Positions 16,820 to 26,014 of a stretch of DNA of 64,000 bases are shown piece after piece. The notes beneath the pieces were generated by a model. It did no database searches. It was given only the letters and a program-made list of their open reading frames with translations, and had not been told where the DNA came from. The position numbers and the translations under genes are program-made. The stretch is from positions 124,001 through 188,000 of the forward strand of contig SCUE01000004.1 of NCBI GenBank assembly GCA_004297775.1, written 5' to 3'. Every line of letters starts with the position of its first letter. The first letter of the stretch is position 1. This DNA is from Chloroflexota bacterium. GTDB taxonomy: Bacteria; Chloroflexota; UBA6077; FW602-bin22.

Positions 16820-18487
16820 ATGGCATCGAGTCGTCCCCCGGTTGTCGCGCCAAACGGCGTCGTCGCGGCAGCCCATCCACTGGCGGCCGTCTCCGGCCTG
16901 CGCATGTTGCTTGCCGGCGGCAATGCGATCGACGCGGCCGTTGCGGTCGCGGCCTCGCTCAACGTCGTCGAACCGTACATGTCCGGAATCGGCGGCGTCG
17001 GCTTGATGATGATCACGCTGGCTGATGGCCGTCGGCGCGGGCTCGACTACGCCAGCCACGCCCCGGCTGGCGCGCGCTTCGATCTCTATAAGGATGACTA
17101 CCGCAAGCTCACGATCGGGCCGCTCTCACCACTGGTGCCGGGCAACTGCGGCGGATGGCTGACCGCCCTCGAAACGCACGGTACGATGGATCGAAAGACC
17201 GTCTTCGGCCCAGCGATCGAGTACGCCGAGAAGGGCTGGCCGGTCACACCGAAGAACCAGGCTTTCATCGAGGGGAATCTGCCGAGCATGGACGAGTCTG
17301 GCAAGAAGAACTTCGCGTCACACGGCCGGGCGCCACGCGTCGGCGAGATCATCACCCAACCGGAGCTGGCCGCGACGTTCCGCGCCGTCGTCGAGGGCGG
17401 AAAGGACGCGTTCTATCGTGGCCCGATCGCCTCGGCGATCGCGTCCGACGTCCAGCGGCGGGGCGGCGTCCTGACGAAGGAAGACATGGCCGCCAACGCG
17501 CCGATCTGGGTCGACCCGATCAGCACGACCTATCGCGAATTCGAGATCGCGACCCTGCCGCCGCCTTGCTGCGGTATCCAGTACCTCGAAGCGCTCAACT
17601 TCCTCGAAGGCTTCGATCTGGCGGCGATGGGGCACGGCTCGGCCGATCACGTCCATTCCCTGGCTGAGGCGATCAAGATCGCGGTCGCGGATCGCGTCCA
17701 TTACATGGTCCGGCCGGATTACCCGGTCGCCGGCCTCCTCAGCAAGGCGTACGCGGCGAAACGTCACGCCGAGATCGACATGTCGCACGCGCGATCGAGT
17801 CGCGGCGATCGCTGGCACCGGTACGAAGATCCGGCCGCGATCAAGGCCGGCGATCCCAACTCCCTGAAGCACGAGCAGACCACGTCCTTCTCGGTGATCG
17901 ATCGTTGGGGCAACGCCGTCACCGTCACGCAGAGCCTCGGCGGCGGCTTCGGGTCGGGCATGTGCCTCGGCGGAACCGGCGTCTTTCTCAATAACTTCTG
18001 CTTCTGGTTCGATGTCGATCCCGAAAGCCCAAACGCGATCGGGCCGAATCGTCGGGTGGCGATGTGTCTGGCGCCGGGACACATCTATCGCGGTGGCAAG
18101 ATCGCGCTCGCGATCGGCACACCGGGCGGCTACGGCATCCTCCAGACGACGACCCAGATGATGACGAACTGGATGGACTTCGGAATGAACACACAGGAGG
18201 CCATCGACGGCCCGCGGTTCCGCGCGGTTGTCCCGCCGGGCGAGGACGCGCGCATGTTCACCGACGAGAAGCCGATGTCGTCCACGAACGGCGCGGCGTT
18301 GATGATCGAATCGCGGTTCCCGGCCGAGACGTTCGCCGAACTGGAGCGTCGCGGACACCGGATCGACAAGCTGGGAGACTGGAACGCGGCCGTTGGCGGC
18401 GGTCAGGGCGTCTCGATCGACCCGGATTCGGGTGCGCGCATCGGTGGCGCCGATCCGCGCCGCGATGGAGCCGCGGTCGGTCACTAA
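16820..18487 (+). CDS. Gamma-glutamyltransferase-like Ntn hydrolase
   Basis: A 555-residue member of the gamma-glutamyltranspeptidase family. These are made as one chain and cleave themselves before a Thr, which becomes the nucleophile. The cleavage site is HEQTTSFSVID, with Thr354 the likely nucleophile. The oxyanion region GGGFGSGMCLGGTGVFLNN and the N-terminal GGNAIDAAVA are conserved. No signal peptide is seen, so it is probably cytoplasmic, unlike classical exported enzymes. Family members in catabolic operons can cleave gamma-glutamyl amides, cephalosporins or other amides. ATG 16820 has AAGGAGAAG upstream. Confidence 0.88.
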   Translation: MASSRPPVVAPNGVVAAAHPLAAVSGLRMLLAGGNAIDAAVAVAASLNVVEPYMSGIGGVGLMMITLADGRRRGLDYASHAPAGARFDLYKDDYRKLTIGPLSPLVPGNCGGWLTALETHGTMDRKTVFGPAIEYAEKGWPVTPKNQAFIEGNLPSMDESGKKNFASHGRAPRVGEIITQPELAATFRAVVEGGKDAFYRGPIASAIASDVQRRGGVLTKEDMAANAPIWVDPISTTYREFEIATLPPPCCGIQYLEALNFLEGFDLAAMGHGSADHVHSLAEAIKIAVADRVHYMVRPDYPVAGLLSKAYAAKRHAEIDMSHARSSRGDRWHRYEDPAAIKAGDPNSLKHEQTTSFSVIDRWGNAVTVTQSLGGGFGSGMCLGGTGVFLNNFCFWFDVDPESPNAIGPNRRVAMCLAPGHIYRGGKIALAIGTPGGYGILQTTTQMMTNWMDFGMNTQEAIDGPRFRAVVPPGEDARMFTDEKPMSSTNGAALMIESRFPAETFAELERRGHRIDKLGDWNAAVGGGQGVSIDPDSGARIGGADPRRDGAAVGH

Positions 18488-18531
18488 CCAAATGGCGGCG
18501 TCGTGCCTCGGGTCGTCAGATCCGCCGCGCG

Positions 18532-19428
18532 CTAACGGCGCGCGGACGGACCGACAGGGACACCCGCCACGTTCATTCGCAGGCGATAGACGCTGGTCGT
18601 CGCGGTCAGGTAGAGCGACTTCCAGTCGGAATCGCCCCAGGCGAGGTTCGCCGTCACCTCGGGCATGTGGATCCGCCCCAGATGGCGACCGTTGGCGGCG
18701 AACACCCAGATTCCACCGGCGCCGGTGCAGTAGACGTTCCCCTCGGAGTCGACTTTCATGCCGTCCGGGACGCCTCTCTCGCCGGCCGCGCCCTTCAATT
18801 CGGCCCAGACGCGCCCGTTCGAGAGCGAGCCATCGACGGCGACATCGAACGCGCGAATGTGCGCCTTCGCCGAGTCGTCGATGTAGAGGGTCGTCTCGTC
18901 GGGCGAGAACGCCAGACCATTCGGCCGCTCGAAATCGTCGACCAGCAGATGCAGGCGGCCGGCCGAGTCGAGCCGGAACACGCCGTTGCACGGCGTCTCC
19001 CTGCCTTCGGATTGATTCTTCAGACCGTAAGGCGGATCGGTGAAGAAAATGGACCCATCCGAACGGACGACGATGTCGTTCGGCGAACTGAGTCGTTTCC
19101 CTTCGTAGTTGTCGGCCATCGTCTCGACCGAGCCATCGGCGTTCACGCGCGAGACGCGCCGGCCCGAATGCTCGCAGGCCAGCAGTCGGCCTTGGTGATC
19201 GAGCGTCAGTCCGTTCGCGTTCCCGGACGGAGTCCGAAAGGTCGTAACCTCCGGACCCTCACCAAGGATGCGATAGCGAACCGTGCGATTGTTCGGAATG
19301 TCGCTGAAGAGTAGATCGGAGCCGCGCCAGACCGGGCCCTCGGTGAACGTGAACCCGGTCGCAATGCGGTCGATCATGGGCACCAGGCGTCGAAACAGCG
19401 GATAGGACTCCTCGAATCGGTACTCCAC
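18532..19428 (-). CDS. SMP-30/gluconolactonase family protein
   Basis: A 298-residue six-bladed beta-propeller lactonase. Metal-site residues are seen as FTEGPVW (Glu near residue 27), SSPNDIVV (Asn-Asp), ERPNGLAFSPDE (Asn) and GVPDGMKVD (Asp). Family enzymes hydrolyse sugar lactones with Ca or Zn. GTG 19428 was chosen because AAGGAGG lies 6 nt upstream and homology begins at VEYRFEESYP; the frame is open further upstream but inside the neighbouring gene. It follows the Gfo/Idh/MocA dehydrogenase by 22 bp. That order (dehydrogenase then lactonase) fits oxidation of a sugar to a lactone and then ring opening. Confidence 0.88.
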   Translation of the reverse strand: MEYRFEESYPLFRRLVPMIDRIATGFTFTEGPVWRGSDLLFSDIPNNRTVRYRILGEGPEVTTFRTPSGNANGLTLDHQGRLLACEHSGRRVSRVNADGSVETMADNYEGKRLSSPNDIVVRSDGSIFFTDPPYGLKNQSEGRETPCNGVFRLDSAGRLHLLVDDFERPNGLAFSPDETTLYIDDSAKAHIRAFDVAVDGSLSNGRVWAELKGAAGERGVPDGMKVDSEGNVYCTGAGGIWVFAANGRHLGRIHMPEVTANLAWGDSDWKSLYLTATTSVYRLRMNVAGVPVGPSARR

Positions 19429-19450
19429 CTGGTGCCTCCTTACATCGTTG

Positions 19451-20590
19451 TTACTTGCCGACTTCCCAGAGCATCGTGTTGCACGGCTCCAGCTTGCCGC
19501 TGTGATGCGACCGGATGCCGGCATCGAGGATCGACATCGCATCGAGATTGAAGTCGGCGTCCATCGTTGGATGAAGGGGCTCACCGGTTTCAATGTGATG
19601 GATGAACTCCTGCGCCAGCGTCGCGCGACCCTCCGGGAACGCGTCGCCGGGCACGACCTTCGGCTCCTGGCCCTTGCCCTGCACGAGCAGAACGTGCGCC
19701 TGGTTCCCCGCTCCCTGTGTTCGCATCGTGCCGGTCGTGCCGTACAGGATCGGACCGGTCGGCATCAGGTGATCGACCGTGCTCCAGGTCGCGGTCAGGA
19801 TCGCCATGCCGTTCGGGAAACGAACCGTGATCGTGGCGTTGTCGTCGGCCGAACCGTAGTGACTGTTGGCGTTCATCTTCATGCCAAACGCCGCCTCCGG
19901 AGCCGAGCCAAAGTACCAGCGCGAGAGGTTCGCGCCGTAGCAGGCATAGTCGAGCAGCGCGCCGCCGCCGTTGTTGGCGCGGTGCCACCACGTGGCGGCC
20001 TTTTCGTCATCGGTGAACATCGCCGTCGGCGCCTTCACGCCCGGGTGCGTCGATCCGTACGAAAGCGGGCCGAGCGATCCGTACCGGGTCGTGACCTGCC
20101 AGAGCCGGCCAATCGCGCCTTCGTCGACCAGCCGCTTCATCGCGCGCATCGCGCCCGACCAGGTGCTCGGCCAGTTGACGGCCAGTTTCGTGTTGGCCGA
20201 TCGTGCCGCGCGAACCATTCGCAGCGCGTCGAACTGCGAGGCCGCCATCGGCTTCTCGACCATCACGTGCGCGCCGTGGGCGGCACACGCCTCGACGATC
20301 TCGCCATGCCGGCTATTCTCTGAATTGTTGATGACGATGTCGGGCCGCTCCTTGTCGAGCAGTTCCCGCCAATCGCTGTACTGCTTCTTGACACCGATGT
20401 CGTTGAGCGCAGTCTGAATCGTGTTCGCGCGGCTCGACGCCGACGTCACATTCTTTTCGGCAACTTCGGGCACGGTGTCGGCGATCGCGACCATCTCGCA
20501 GCGTGGATCCTCGGCGAAGCGACGCATCAGCTCGTTCACGTGCATGTGCGCCACGCCGACGACGGCAACCCGGTATTTCTTGCTCGCCAC
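19451..20590 (-). CDS. Gfo/Idh/MocA family NAD(P)-dependent oxidoreductase
   Basis: A 379-residue sugar or polyol dehydrogenase. The N-terminal Rossmann domain has VAVVGVAHMHVNEL, a variant of the glycine motif, and the family catalytic motif VEKPMA is near residue 115. The C-terminal alpha/beta substrate domain carries GGGALLDYACYGANLSRW, which includes the conserved Gly-Asp/His region. GTG 20590 has AAGGAGG 7 nt upstream. It lies 22 bp before the lactonase and 146 bp after the isomerase gene on the same strand, so it is part of a polyol or sugar-acid pathway. Confidence 0.9.
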   Translation of the reverse strand: MASKKYRVAVVGVAHMHVNELMRRFAEDPRCEMVAIADTVPEVAEKNVTSASSRANTIQTALNDIGVKKQYSDWRELLDKERPDIVINNSENSRHGEIVEACAAHGAHVMVEKPMAASQFDALRMVRAARSANTKLAVNWPSTWSGAMRAMKRLVDEGAIGRLWQVTTRYGSLGPLSYGSTHPGVKAPTAMFTDDEKAATWWHRANNGGGALLDYACYGANLSRWYFGSAPEAAFGMKMNANSHYGSADDNATITVRFPNGMAILTATWSTVDHLMPTGPILYGTTGTMRTQGAGNQAHVLLVQGKGQEPKVVPGDAFPEGRATLAQEFIHHIETGEPLHPTMDADFNLDAMSILDAGIRSHHSGKLEPCNTMLWEVGK

Positions 20591-20699
20591 GGAAGAACCT
20601 CCTTGGAGTTCGGTATGCGCGGCATCCTATCACGGCGACAGCGAGGCCCTGGCAGCATCGCGGTCGTCGCGGTTGCTCTCGCGCGCCGTCCAAGGGAGC

Positions 20700-20718
20700 G
20701 CGAGGGTGAAACCCTCGC
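20700..20718. terminator. Strong hairpin after the isomerase gene
   Basis: An 8-bp perfect stem GCGAGGGT/ACCCTCGC with a GAA loop lies 18 bp beyond the isomerase stop. On the plus strand it is followed by a CT-rich run (20720-20737). On the minus strand it may end or attenuate the isomerase transcript before the dehydrogenase gene. Confidence 0.5.
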
Positions 20719-20736
20719 ATCCAATTCCTTCTTTCT

Positions 20737-21630
20737 TTACCAGACTCGAATTCCGAGGGCTTCGGCCCGGCTGAGCAGGAAGTCGCGCGCCTTCGGGATG
20801 TCGCCGACATCGGCGTGCTCGATGATGAGATACCGCTCCGGACCGATCGTCTCCATCCGCCGGATGAACCGATCGTGGTCGAGGATTCCCTGGCCGGTCG
20901 GGCATTCGTCGATGTGTGTCACCAGGCGTGGCTGAACGACGACGTCCTTCGTGTGGCCATTCAGGATGCGTCGCGGTCCGAGGACATCGACCATGTGATC
21001 GATCGCATCGCCACTCCGATAGACCGTCTCGAGGCGTAGCCAGTTCACCGGATCGAGGTCGCAGCCGATCGCCGGCGACTCGACAGCGTCGATCACGTCG
21101 CGCATCGTTTCGGCCGAATCGAGCGTCACGAGGACGTGCCCCTCAAGACCGATGCGCGTGCCGTGGTCCTCGGCCGCCTTGACGCATTCGCGCAGGCTCG
21201 CGATGAGTCGATCCTTGCAGGCCGGATCCCAGTTTCCGGGGTGTGGGCTCCACGGGCCGGAGCGCACCCAGTCGCTGCGGTCGACTCCGGTCTGCGCCAG
21301 GCTGCCGGGACCGGAGTGGCAAGAGTGAGCGCGAAGTCCGCCCGCGATCCGGAGGGCCGCCTGGAAGACACTGATGCCCTGCCGACGGACGCCGTCATCC
21401 GGATGGATCAACGGCGGGCGATGCCCGATCGCCTGGACCATATCGAGCCCGTGATCGTCGAGGATCGAGCGCACGCGACGGATCGACTCGTCGGTGGTCG
21501 TGAACGGATCGTCGAGATCGAAGCGGGTAAAACAACCCGTGAAACCCATCGCGCGGACTGTCGCGGCGTGCTCGGCCGTGAACTCGTCGATGTGCGCGGG
21601 AAAGACAGAACCGGAAACAGCCAGACGCAT
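20737..21630 (-). CDS. Sugar phosphate isomerase/epimerase (AP-endonuclease-2 TIM barrel)
   Basis: A 297-residue xylose-isomerase-like TIM barrel. Metal-ligand positions are suggested by GLEGHVLVTL (Glu), GCDLDPVNWL (Asp), NGHTKDV (His) and LIIEHAD (Glu). Such proteins interconvert ketoses or inosose derivatives. ATG 21630 has GAGGAG 5 nt before it. A longer reading to 21828 would run back over the divergent gene. It is divergent from a second isomerase at 21803 and upstream of a Gfo/Idh/MocA dehydrogenase. Confidence 0.85.
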   Translation of the reverse strand: MRLAVSGSVFPAHIDEFTAEHAATVRAMGFTGCFTRFDLDDPFTTTDESIRRVRSILDDHGLDMVQAIGHRPPLIHPDDGVRRQGISVFQAALRIAGGLRAHSCHSGPGSLAQTGVDRSDWVRSGPWSPHPGNWDPACKDRLIASLRECVKAAEDHGTRIGLEGHVLVTLDSAETMRDVIDAVESPAIGCDLDPVNWLRLETVYRSGDAIDHMVDVLGPRRILNGHTKDVVVQPRLVTHIDECPTGQGILDHDRFIRRMETIGPERYLIIEHADVGDIPKARDFLLSRAEALGIRVW

Positions 21631-21802
21631 CGCTACTCCTCGAAGCCCCGGCCCGCCGCGCCGGCAGCCGGCCGGCGTCGCCGCGATCCGACATCGCGTG
21701 CGACGGTGAAGGAAGATACGCCGGGTCCGCCGGCCGGTCAAATGGATGACCGGATCCCCTGGCATCCAGTACGATGCACGGCACATCACCGGGGAGACGC
21801 GC

Positions 21803-22732
21803 GTGCAGATCGCTCTGGCCACCACCATTCTGTCGAACTGGAACTACCCTCGGCCGCTCTTCAGTGCGATTCCCTCGTTCGAGGAGCGCGCTCCCTTCCT
21901 GTTGTGGACGCGCTTGTCCGGATTCGACGGTATCGACATCGCCGACTCGTGGATGGACTGGCATTCGATGTCGGAGGACGACTTGCACACCCTCCGCGAT
22001 CAACTGGACGATGTCGGGCTCGCCTGTTGCGCGCTGAATCCGTATCGATGCATCGTCGTCAAGCATCCGGACGCTGCGCGCAATGAAGAGAAGCTGTTTC
22101 GCAGCGTCGAGGTCGCTTCTCTGCTCGGCGCGACGTATCTCAATCTGGCGCTCTCGTTGCCGTTCCCGGCGCGCATGACCGATCGCGAGCGGGCCGACCG
22201 ACAGACAACGCTCGCCCGCGGTGAGGATTACTCTGACGCCGACTTCGAAGCGACCGCTGAGAAACTGCGACGCCTGGCCGACCGCGCCGCGACGCGCAAC
22301 GTGCACTTGAGCATCGAATTGCACGACGACGGCATGACCGACCGGTCCGAGTTCGCGCTGCGGCTCGATCGGATGGTCGATCGACCGAACGTCGGCGTGA
22401 ACCCCGATCTGCAGAACGGCTTCCGAGTGCCGTATCCGACCGAAGATTGGCGCGAGGCGCTCCTCGCGATGGCGCCGCGCACCAACTTCTGGCACGTCAA
22501 GAGTTGCACCCGCCGATTCGTTCCGGAGACGGGCCGATACCAATCCAGCCGGGCATCGCTGATCGACGGCGACATCGACTATCGCTGGGCGCTGACGAAG
22601 CTGCACGAGCACGACTTCGACGGCTGGATCAGCATCGAATCCGGCGGCGGCGATTCGCTGCATACGATTGAGGAAGACCACAACTATCTTCGTTCGCTGA
22701 TCCGGGAGTGGTTGCCGCTGATGCGGCTGTAA
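21803..22732 (+). CDS. Sugar phosphate isomerase/epimerase (TIM barrel), second copy
   Basis: A 309-residue xylose-isomerase-like TIM barrel that is not a close copy of the divergent neighbour. Metal-ligand candidates are in LSIELHDDGM (Glu), VGVNPDLQNG (Asp), WHVKSCTRR (His) and ISIESGGGD (Glu). GTG 21803 was chosen because GGGGAGA lies 5 nt upstream; the frame is open to 21746. The last five codons before the stop form half of a 15-bp inverted repeat (22717-22770). Confidence 0.82.
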   Translation: MQIALATTILSNWNYPRPLFSAIPSFEERAPFLLWTRLSGFDGIDIADSWMDWHSMSEDDLHTLRDQLDDVGLACCALNPYRCIVVKHPDAARNEEKLFRSVEVASLLGATYLNLALSLPFPARMTDRERADRQTTLARGEDYSDADFEATAEKLRRLADRAATRNVHLSIELHDDGMTDRSEFALRLDRMVDRPNVGVNPDLQNGFRVPYPTEDWREALLAMAPRTNFWHVKSCTRRFVPETGRYQSSRASLIDGDIDYRWALTKLHEHDFDGWISIESGGGDSLHTIEEDHNYLRSLIREWLPLMRL

Positions 22733-22770
22733 CAGGCATCGCTCCGGCGCGCGTCTACAGCCGCATCAGC
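22717..22770. repeat. 15-bp perfect inverted repeat spanning the isomerase stop codon
   Basis: Bases 22717-22731 (GCTGATGCGGCTGTA) are the exact reverse complement of 22756-22770, with a 24-nt loop. The left arm codes for the last residues and part of the stop codon of the isomerase. No T-run follows, so if it is a terminator it is Rho-assisted or a 3'-end stabiliser. Confidence 0.75.
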
Positions 22771-22874
22771 CTGGCAATAAGACCAGACATCCTGCGAACG
22801 CGTCGGTCTGGTGAGGGCAACCGCGGCTCCAGCGTCGGTCACGCGATCAAGACTCGCCTGGTATCCTTTGACAA

Positions 22875-24077
22875 GTGAGCGAAAGCCTGCGCGGCTTCTA
22901 CGGTCGCATCGACGATGTCGCCGCCACCGGTGATCGAGTGGCTGTTGCGACGATCGCGCGCACGCGCGGCTCGACGCCGCGCGAGACCGGCGCCAAAATG
23001 ATCATTCGCTCGGCCGGGGAGACGCTCGGCACCGTCGGCGGCGGCTGCGGCGAGGCCGAGGTTTGGCGGACGGCGCTCGACGTGATCGCGGACGGCAAGC
23101 CCCGGATGGTCCACGTCGAACTGACGGAAGAGATCGCGATGGCCAGCGAGGGCGTCTGTGGCGGCACGCTCGATGTCTTCGTCGATGCCTGGGGACCCGA
23201 TCAGCGCGCGCTCCTCCGCGGCGGCGCGCTTGGTCCAGGCGCGGCGGCCGACCTGGCGCTCATCCCGGCGATCGAGGCCGGTGAACCGGTCGTTCTCGCG
23301 ACCGTGATCGAACGGACGCGGGCGTCGGCCGTGCCGATCGGCGCCAAGATCCTTGTGCGATCCAACGGAACTTTCGCCGGAACCTTCGGTCTGGCCACGC
23401 TCGACGCCGCCGTCGCAACTGATGCGGTCACAGCGCTCTCGGCCGATGCGCCGACGACGCGCGCCTATCCACTTGGCGACCGTCCGTCGGCCGGGACCGT
23501 CGACGTACTTCTCGAACCGCATATACCCCCGTCGGAGATCGTCATCTTCGGCGCCGGCCATATCGCTCAACCACTCGCGCGCTTGGCGTCGATGTGCGAC
23601 TTTCGCGTCACCGTCATCGATGATCGCGCGACCTTCTCCAATGCCGAGCGCTTCCCGGACGCGGATTCGATTGTCGTTGCCGACGTCGAGTCCGCCGTAC
23701 GTGCCTTGCGGGTGACGCCACGGACTTACGTCGTGCTCGTCACGCGCGCGCACGCCCACGACGTCTTCGCGCTGCGGCACCTCATTCATAAGGACTCGGC
23801 CTACATCGGCATGATCGGCGCCCAACGGCGCGTCTGGGCGGTCTTCAAGCTCCTCAACGACGAAGGAGTGTCGGCCGATCTCCTGGCGAAGGTTCACGCG
23901 CCAATCGGCGTCGACATCGGCGCCGAGACCCCGGCCGAGATCGCGATTTCTATAATGGCCGAGATCGTGAACACCCGGCGCGGCGGCCCCGCGCCGGTAA
24001 TGTCAGATCGCCTACGCGATCGCTTCCAACGCCGCCTGCGCGCGAACGAGAGTCTGGACGAACCGGACCTGACGTAG
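22875..24077 (+). CDS. XdhC/CoxI family molybdoenzyme maturation factor
   Basis: A 400-residue protein of the XdhC family, which binds and sulfurates the molybdenum cofactor for molybdenum hydroxylases. The N-terminal XdhC/CoxI domain has VATIARTRGSTPRETGAKM and GTVGGGCGEAEV, with the conserved Cys. The C-terminal Rossmann domain has VIFGAGHIAQPLA, then ALRHLIHKDSAYIGMIGAQRR. GTG 22875 lacks a ribosome site; TATCCT (22862-22867) ends 7 nt upstream, so it may be leaderless. It precedes the hydroxylase subunit genes (24646-28314), separated by a small opposite-strand gene pair. Confidence 0.9.
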   Translation: MSESLRGFYGRIDDVAATGDRVAVATIARTRGSTPRETGAKMIIRSAGETLGTVGGGCGEAEVWRTALDVIADGKPRMVHVELTEEIAMASEGVCGGTLDVFVDAWGPDQRALLRGGALGPGAAADLALIPAIEAGEPVVLATVIERTRASAVPIGAKILVRSNGTFAGTFGLATLDAAVATDAVTALSADAPTTRAYPLGDRPSAGTVDVLLEPHIPPSEIVIFGAGHIAQPLARLASMCDFRVTVIDDRATFSNAERFPDADSIVVADVESAVRALRVTPRTYVVLVTRAHAHDVFALRHLIHKDSAYIGMIGAQRRVWAVFKLLNDEGVSADLLAKVHAPIGVDIGAETPAEIAISIMAEIVNTRRGGPAPVMSDRLRDRFQRRLRANESLDEPDLT

Positions 24078-24095
24078 CGCCGGAGGCCTTTTCGG

Positions 24096-24371
24096 CTACG
24101 CGCCGCTTCCTGCGCGGGCCTCGTCGACCAGGCGCTTGACCAACTCGGTGTAGGTCAGGCCACGCGGTTCGGCGTCCGTCCGAAGCCACGCTGACTGGGC
24201 GTCGTCGAAGTGAACCTCGACCCCGATCCGCGGCATCTTGCCCTTGCCGCGGCCGCGCGTGACCACGCGCCAGCCCTCTGCATCCTCGGGAGTCCGCAAC
24301 GGCTGTGGCTCCGTCTTCGGCCGCACGCGCGGCAGACTGCGTGTCGTGTTGGCCGCGTCCGTCGCACTCAA
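24096..24371 (-). CDS. Small protein, candidate antitoxin (ribbon-helix-helix-like)
   Basis: A 91-residue protein beginning at TTG 24371, whose bases overlap the stop of the upstream gene by 4 nt (TTGA). The first half is low in structure (TTRSLPRVRPKTEPQ). The second half has RIGVEVHFDDAQSAWLRTDA then TYTELVKRLVDEARAG, a beta strand and two helices that resemble a CopG-type fold. The tight coupling to a 70-residue toxin-like protein suggests a toxin-antitoxin pair with reversed order. The family is not recognised and the function is inferred. Confidence 0.5.
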   Translation of the reverse strand: MSATDAANTTRSLPRVRPKTEPQPLRTPEDAEGWRVVTRGRGKGKMPRIGVEVHFDDAQSAWLRTDAEPRGLTYTELVKRLVDEARAGSGA

Positions 24372-24580
24372 AGGTACTCGCGACGATAGTACGCGATCTC
24401 GATCGCCTCCGACCGCCGTCCGGTCACCGGGCGCCAAACCGCCGGGTGCTTGGTTGGGTCAAGCGCGACAGTGATGAAGCGGCCGGTCGACGTCGGCCCG
24501 ACGATCCGCACCCGCTCGGGGAAATCGGGATGCACCACGACGGCCCAGGTTCCTCGCGCAATCAGATCCTCGATTTCCAC
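24368..24580 (-). CDS. Small protein, candidate toxin (BrnT-like)
   Basis: A 70-residue protein from GTG 24580. It has three short beta strands (WAVVVHPDFP, RVRIVGPTSTGRFITVAL) and the ending VWRPVTGRRSEAIEIAYYRR. This pattern recalls the compact BrnT/RelE-like RNase fold, where the ending carries an Arg-rich helix and a Tyr. It sits on the opposite strand to the molybdenum hydroxylase genes it divides. An AT-rich TAATAAT stretch about 16 nt upstream may be its -10. Identification as a toxin is an inference. Confidence 0.5.
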   Translation of the reverse strand: MEIEDLIARGTWAVVVHPDFPERVRIVGPTSTGRFITVALDPTKHPAVWRPVTGRRSEAIEIAYYRREYL

Positions 24581-24645
24581 GGCGCCACGGACCGATATTA
24601 TTACGCCGTCCTGGGGAGGGATTGCGAACGCATGGAGGTCACTGT

Positions 24646-25533
24646 GTGAGAGATTTCGAGTACCTCGCGCCCGCGACCATTGATGAGGCGCTCGCGGCGC
24701 TAGCCGGCGGGAACGCGCGGCCCTTCGCGGGCGCGACCGACGTGCTGGTACAGATGCGCGTCGGTCGCATTGCGCCAGATCGATTGGTCGACGTCAAAAA
24801 GATTCCGGAACTGAATCGACTCAGCTTCGATGCAACGCGAGGCTTGAGCATTGGCGCGGCCGTGCCGTGCTATCTCATCTACGCCGATCCGACGGTGGTC
24901 AAGAACTACCCAGGGCTGGTCGACTCGGCGTCGATCATCGGCGGCATCGGCATTCAGGGCCGCGCAACCCTCGGCGGGAATCTCTGCAACGCCGCGCCGA
25001 GCGGCGACAGTATTCCGACGCTCATCGCTCTTTCGGCGGTCGCGGTCGTTCGTGGACCAAAGCGCGAACGGCGAGTGCCGGTCGAGGCCTTCTGTATCGC
25101 GCCGGGCCGAACTGTCCTCGAAGCTGGCGAGATCCTCGTCTCCATCGACATCCCGACGCCCCGGCCGAACAGTGGCGCTCACTACCAGCGATTCATCCCA
25201 CGCTATGAGATGGACATCGCCGTCGTCGGCGTCGGCGCGTCGGTCGAGCTTTCCGCGGACAAACGAACGATCGTGGCGGCGCGGGTCGCGCTCGCGTCCG
25301 TCGCGCCGACACCGCTTTTCGTGCCGGAGGCCGGCGTAGCGTTGGTCGGCACGACCGGTGATGACGCGGCACTCGACCACGCGGCCCAGGCGGCTCAAGC
25401 GGTGGCTCGCCCGATCACAGACATGCGCGGGTCGGCCGCGCAGAGACGCCATCTCGTCGGCGTCTTGACCCGACGCGTACTGCGCGGCGCGATCGCCCGC
25501 GCGCGAGGAGAAACCGTCAATGCCAGCCACTAG
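24646..25533 (+). CDS. Molybdenum hydroxylase FAD-binding (medium) subunit
   Basis: A 295-residue subunit of a xanthine dehydrogenase/CO dehydrogenase-type enzyme. FAD-binding motifs are present: ARPFAGATDVLVQM (about residues 25-38) and TLGGNLCNAAPSGDS (about 108-122). The C-terminal CO_deh_flav_C domain follows. It passes electrons from the iron-sulfur subunit to the acceptor. GTG 24646 has GGAGG 7 nt upstream. Its end overlaps the next gene by 14 bp, showing an operon. Confidence 0.93.
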   Translation: MRDFEYLAPATIDEALAALAGGNARPFAGATDVLVQMRVGRIAPDRLVDVKKIPELNRLSFDATRGLSIGAAVPCYLIYADPTVVKNYPGLVDSASIIGGIGIQGRATLGGNLCNAAPSGDSIPTLIALSAVAVVRGPKRERRVPVEAFCIAPGRTVLEAGEILVSIDIPTPRPNSGAHYQRFIPRYEMDIAVVGVGASVELSADKRTIVAARVALASVAPTPLFVPEAGVALVGTTGDDAALDHAAQAAQAVARPITDMRGSAAQRRHLVGVLTRRVLRGAIARARGETVNASH

Positions 25534-26014
25534 TTCCAGAGTCCGCGTCCAGTCTACGATCAACGGTGACGACCACGATTTCCTGGTCGAGCCGCGCCAG
25601 AGTCTTCTCGAAACTCTGCGCGACGTGCTCAACCTGACCGGCGCAAAAGAAGGCTGCAACGACGGCAACTGCGGCGCGTGCAGCGTCATCATGGATGGGC
25701 GACTCGTCAACGCCTGCCTCGTTCTCGGCGTCGAGGCCCAGGGCGCCACAATCACGACCGTCGAGGGGCTTGCCCAGAATGGGAATCTGATCCCGCTGCA
25801 GCAGGCATTCCTCGAAAACGCCGCGCTCCAATGCGGCATTTGCACGCCCGGATTCCTCATCTCGGCCAAGGCTTTGCTGGATAAGGAATCGAACCCGACC
25901 GAACAAAGGGTCCGATTCTGGCTCTCGGGCAACCTGTGCCGGTGCACCGGCTACGACAAGATCATTCGGGCGGTGATGGACGCCGCCGAGCGCGCGCGGG
26001 AGGCGAAGACATGA
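25520..26014 (+). CDS. Molybdenum hydroxylase [2Fe-2S] (small) subunit
   Basis: A 164-residue subunit with both iron-sulfur domains. The plant-ferredoxin-like cluster is held by GCNDGNCGACSVIMDG plus NACLVL. The helical cluster domain has QCGICTPGFLIS and SGNLCRCTGYDKI. Length and order are normal for the family. ATG 25520 overlaps the FAD subunit gene by 14 bp, and its TGA overlaps the large-subunit ATG. Confidence 0.95.
   Translation: MPATSSRVRVQSTINGDDHDFLVEPRQSLLETLRDVLNLTGAKEGCNDGNCGACSVIMDGRLVNACLVLGVEAQGATITTVEGLAQNGNLIPLQQAFLENAALQCGICTPGFLISAKALLDKESNPTEQRVRFWLSGNLCRCTGYDKIIRAVMDAAERAREAKT

Noticed and set aside
15766-17016. 416-codon minus-strand frame opposite the hydroxyacid dehydrogenase
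   Set aside because: Antisense shadow. The plus-strand gene has all catalytic residues.
21395-22681. 428-codon minus-strand frame opposite the second isomerase
   Set aside because: It overlaps two clear TIM-barrel genes in other frames, and its translation lacks any motif.
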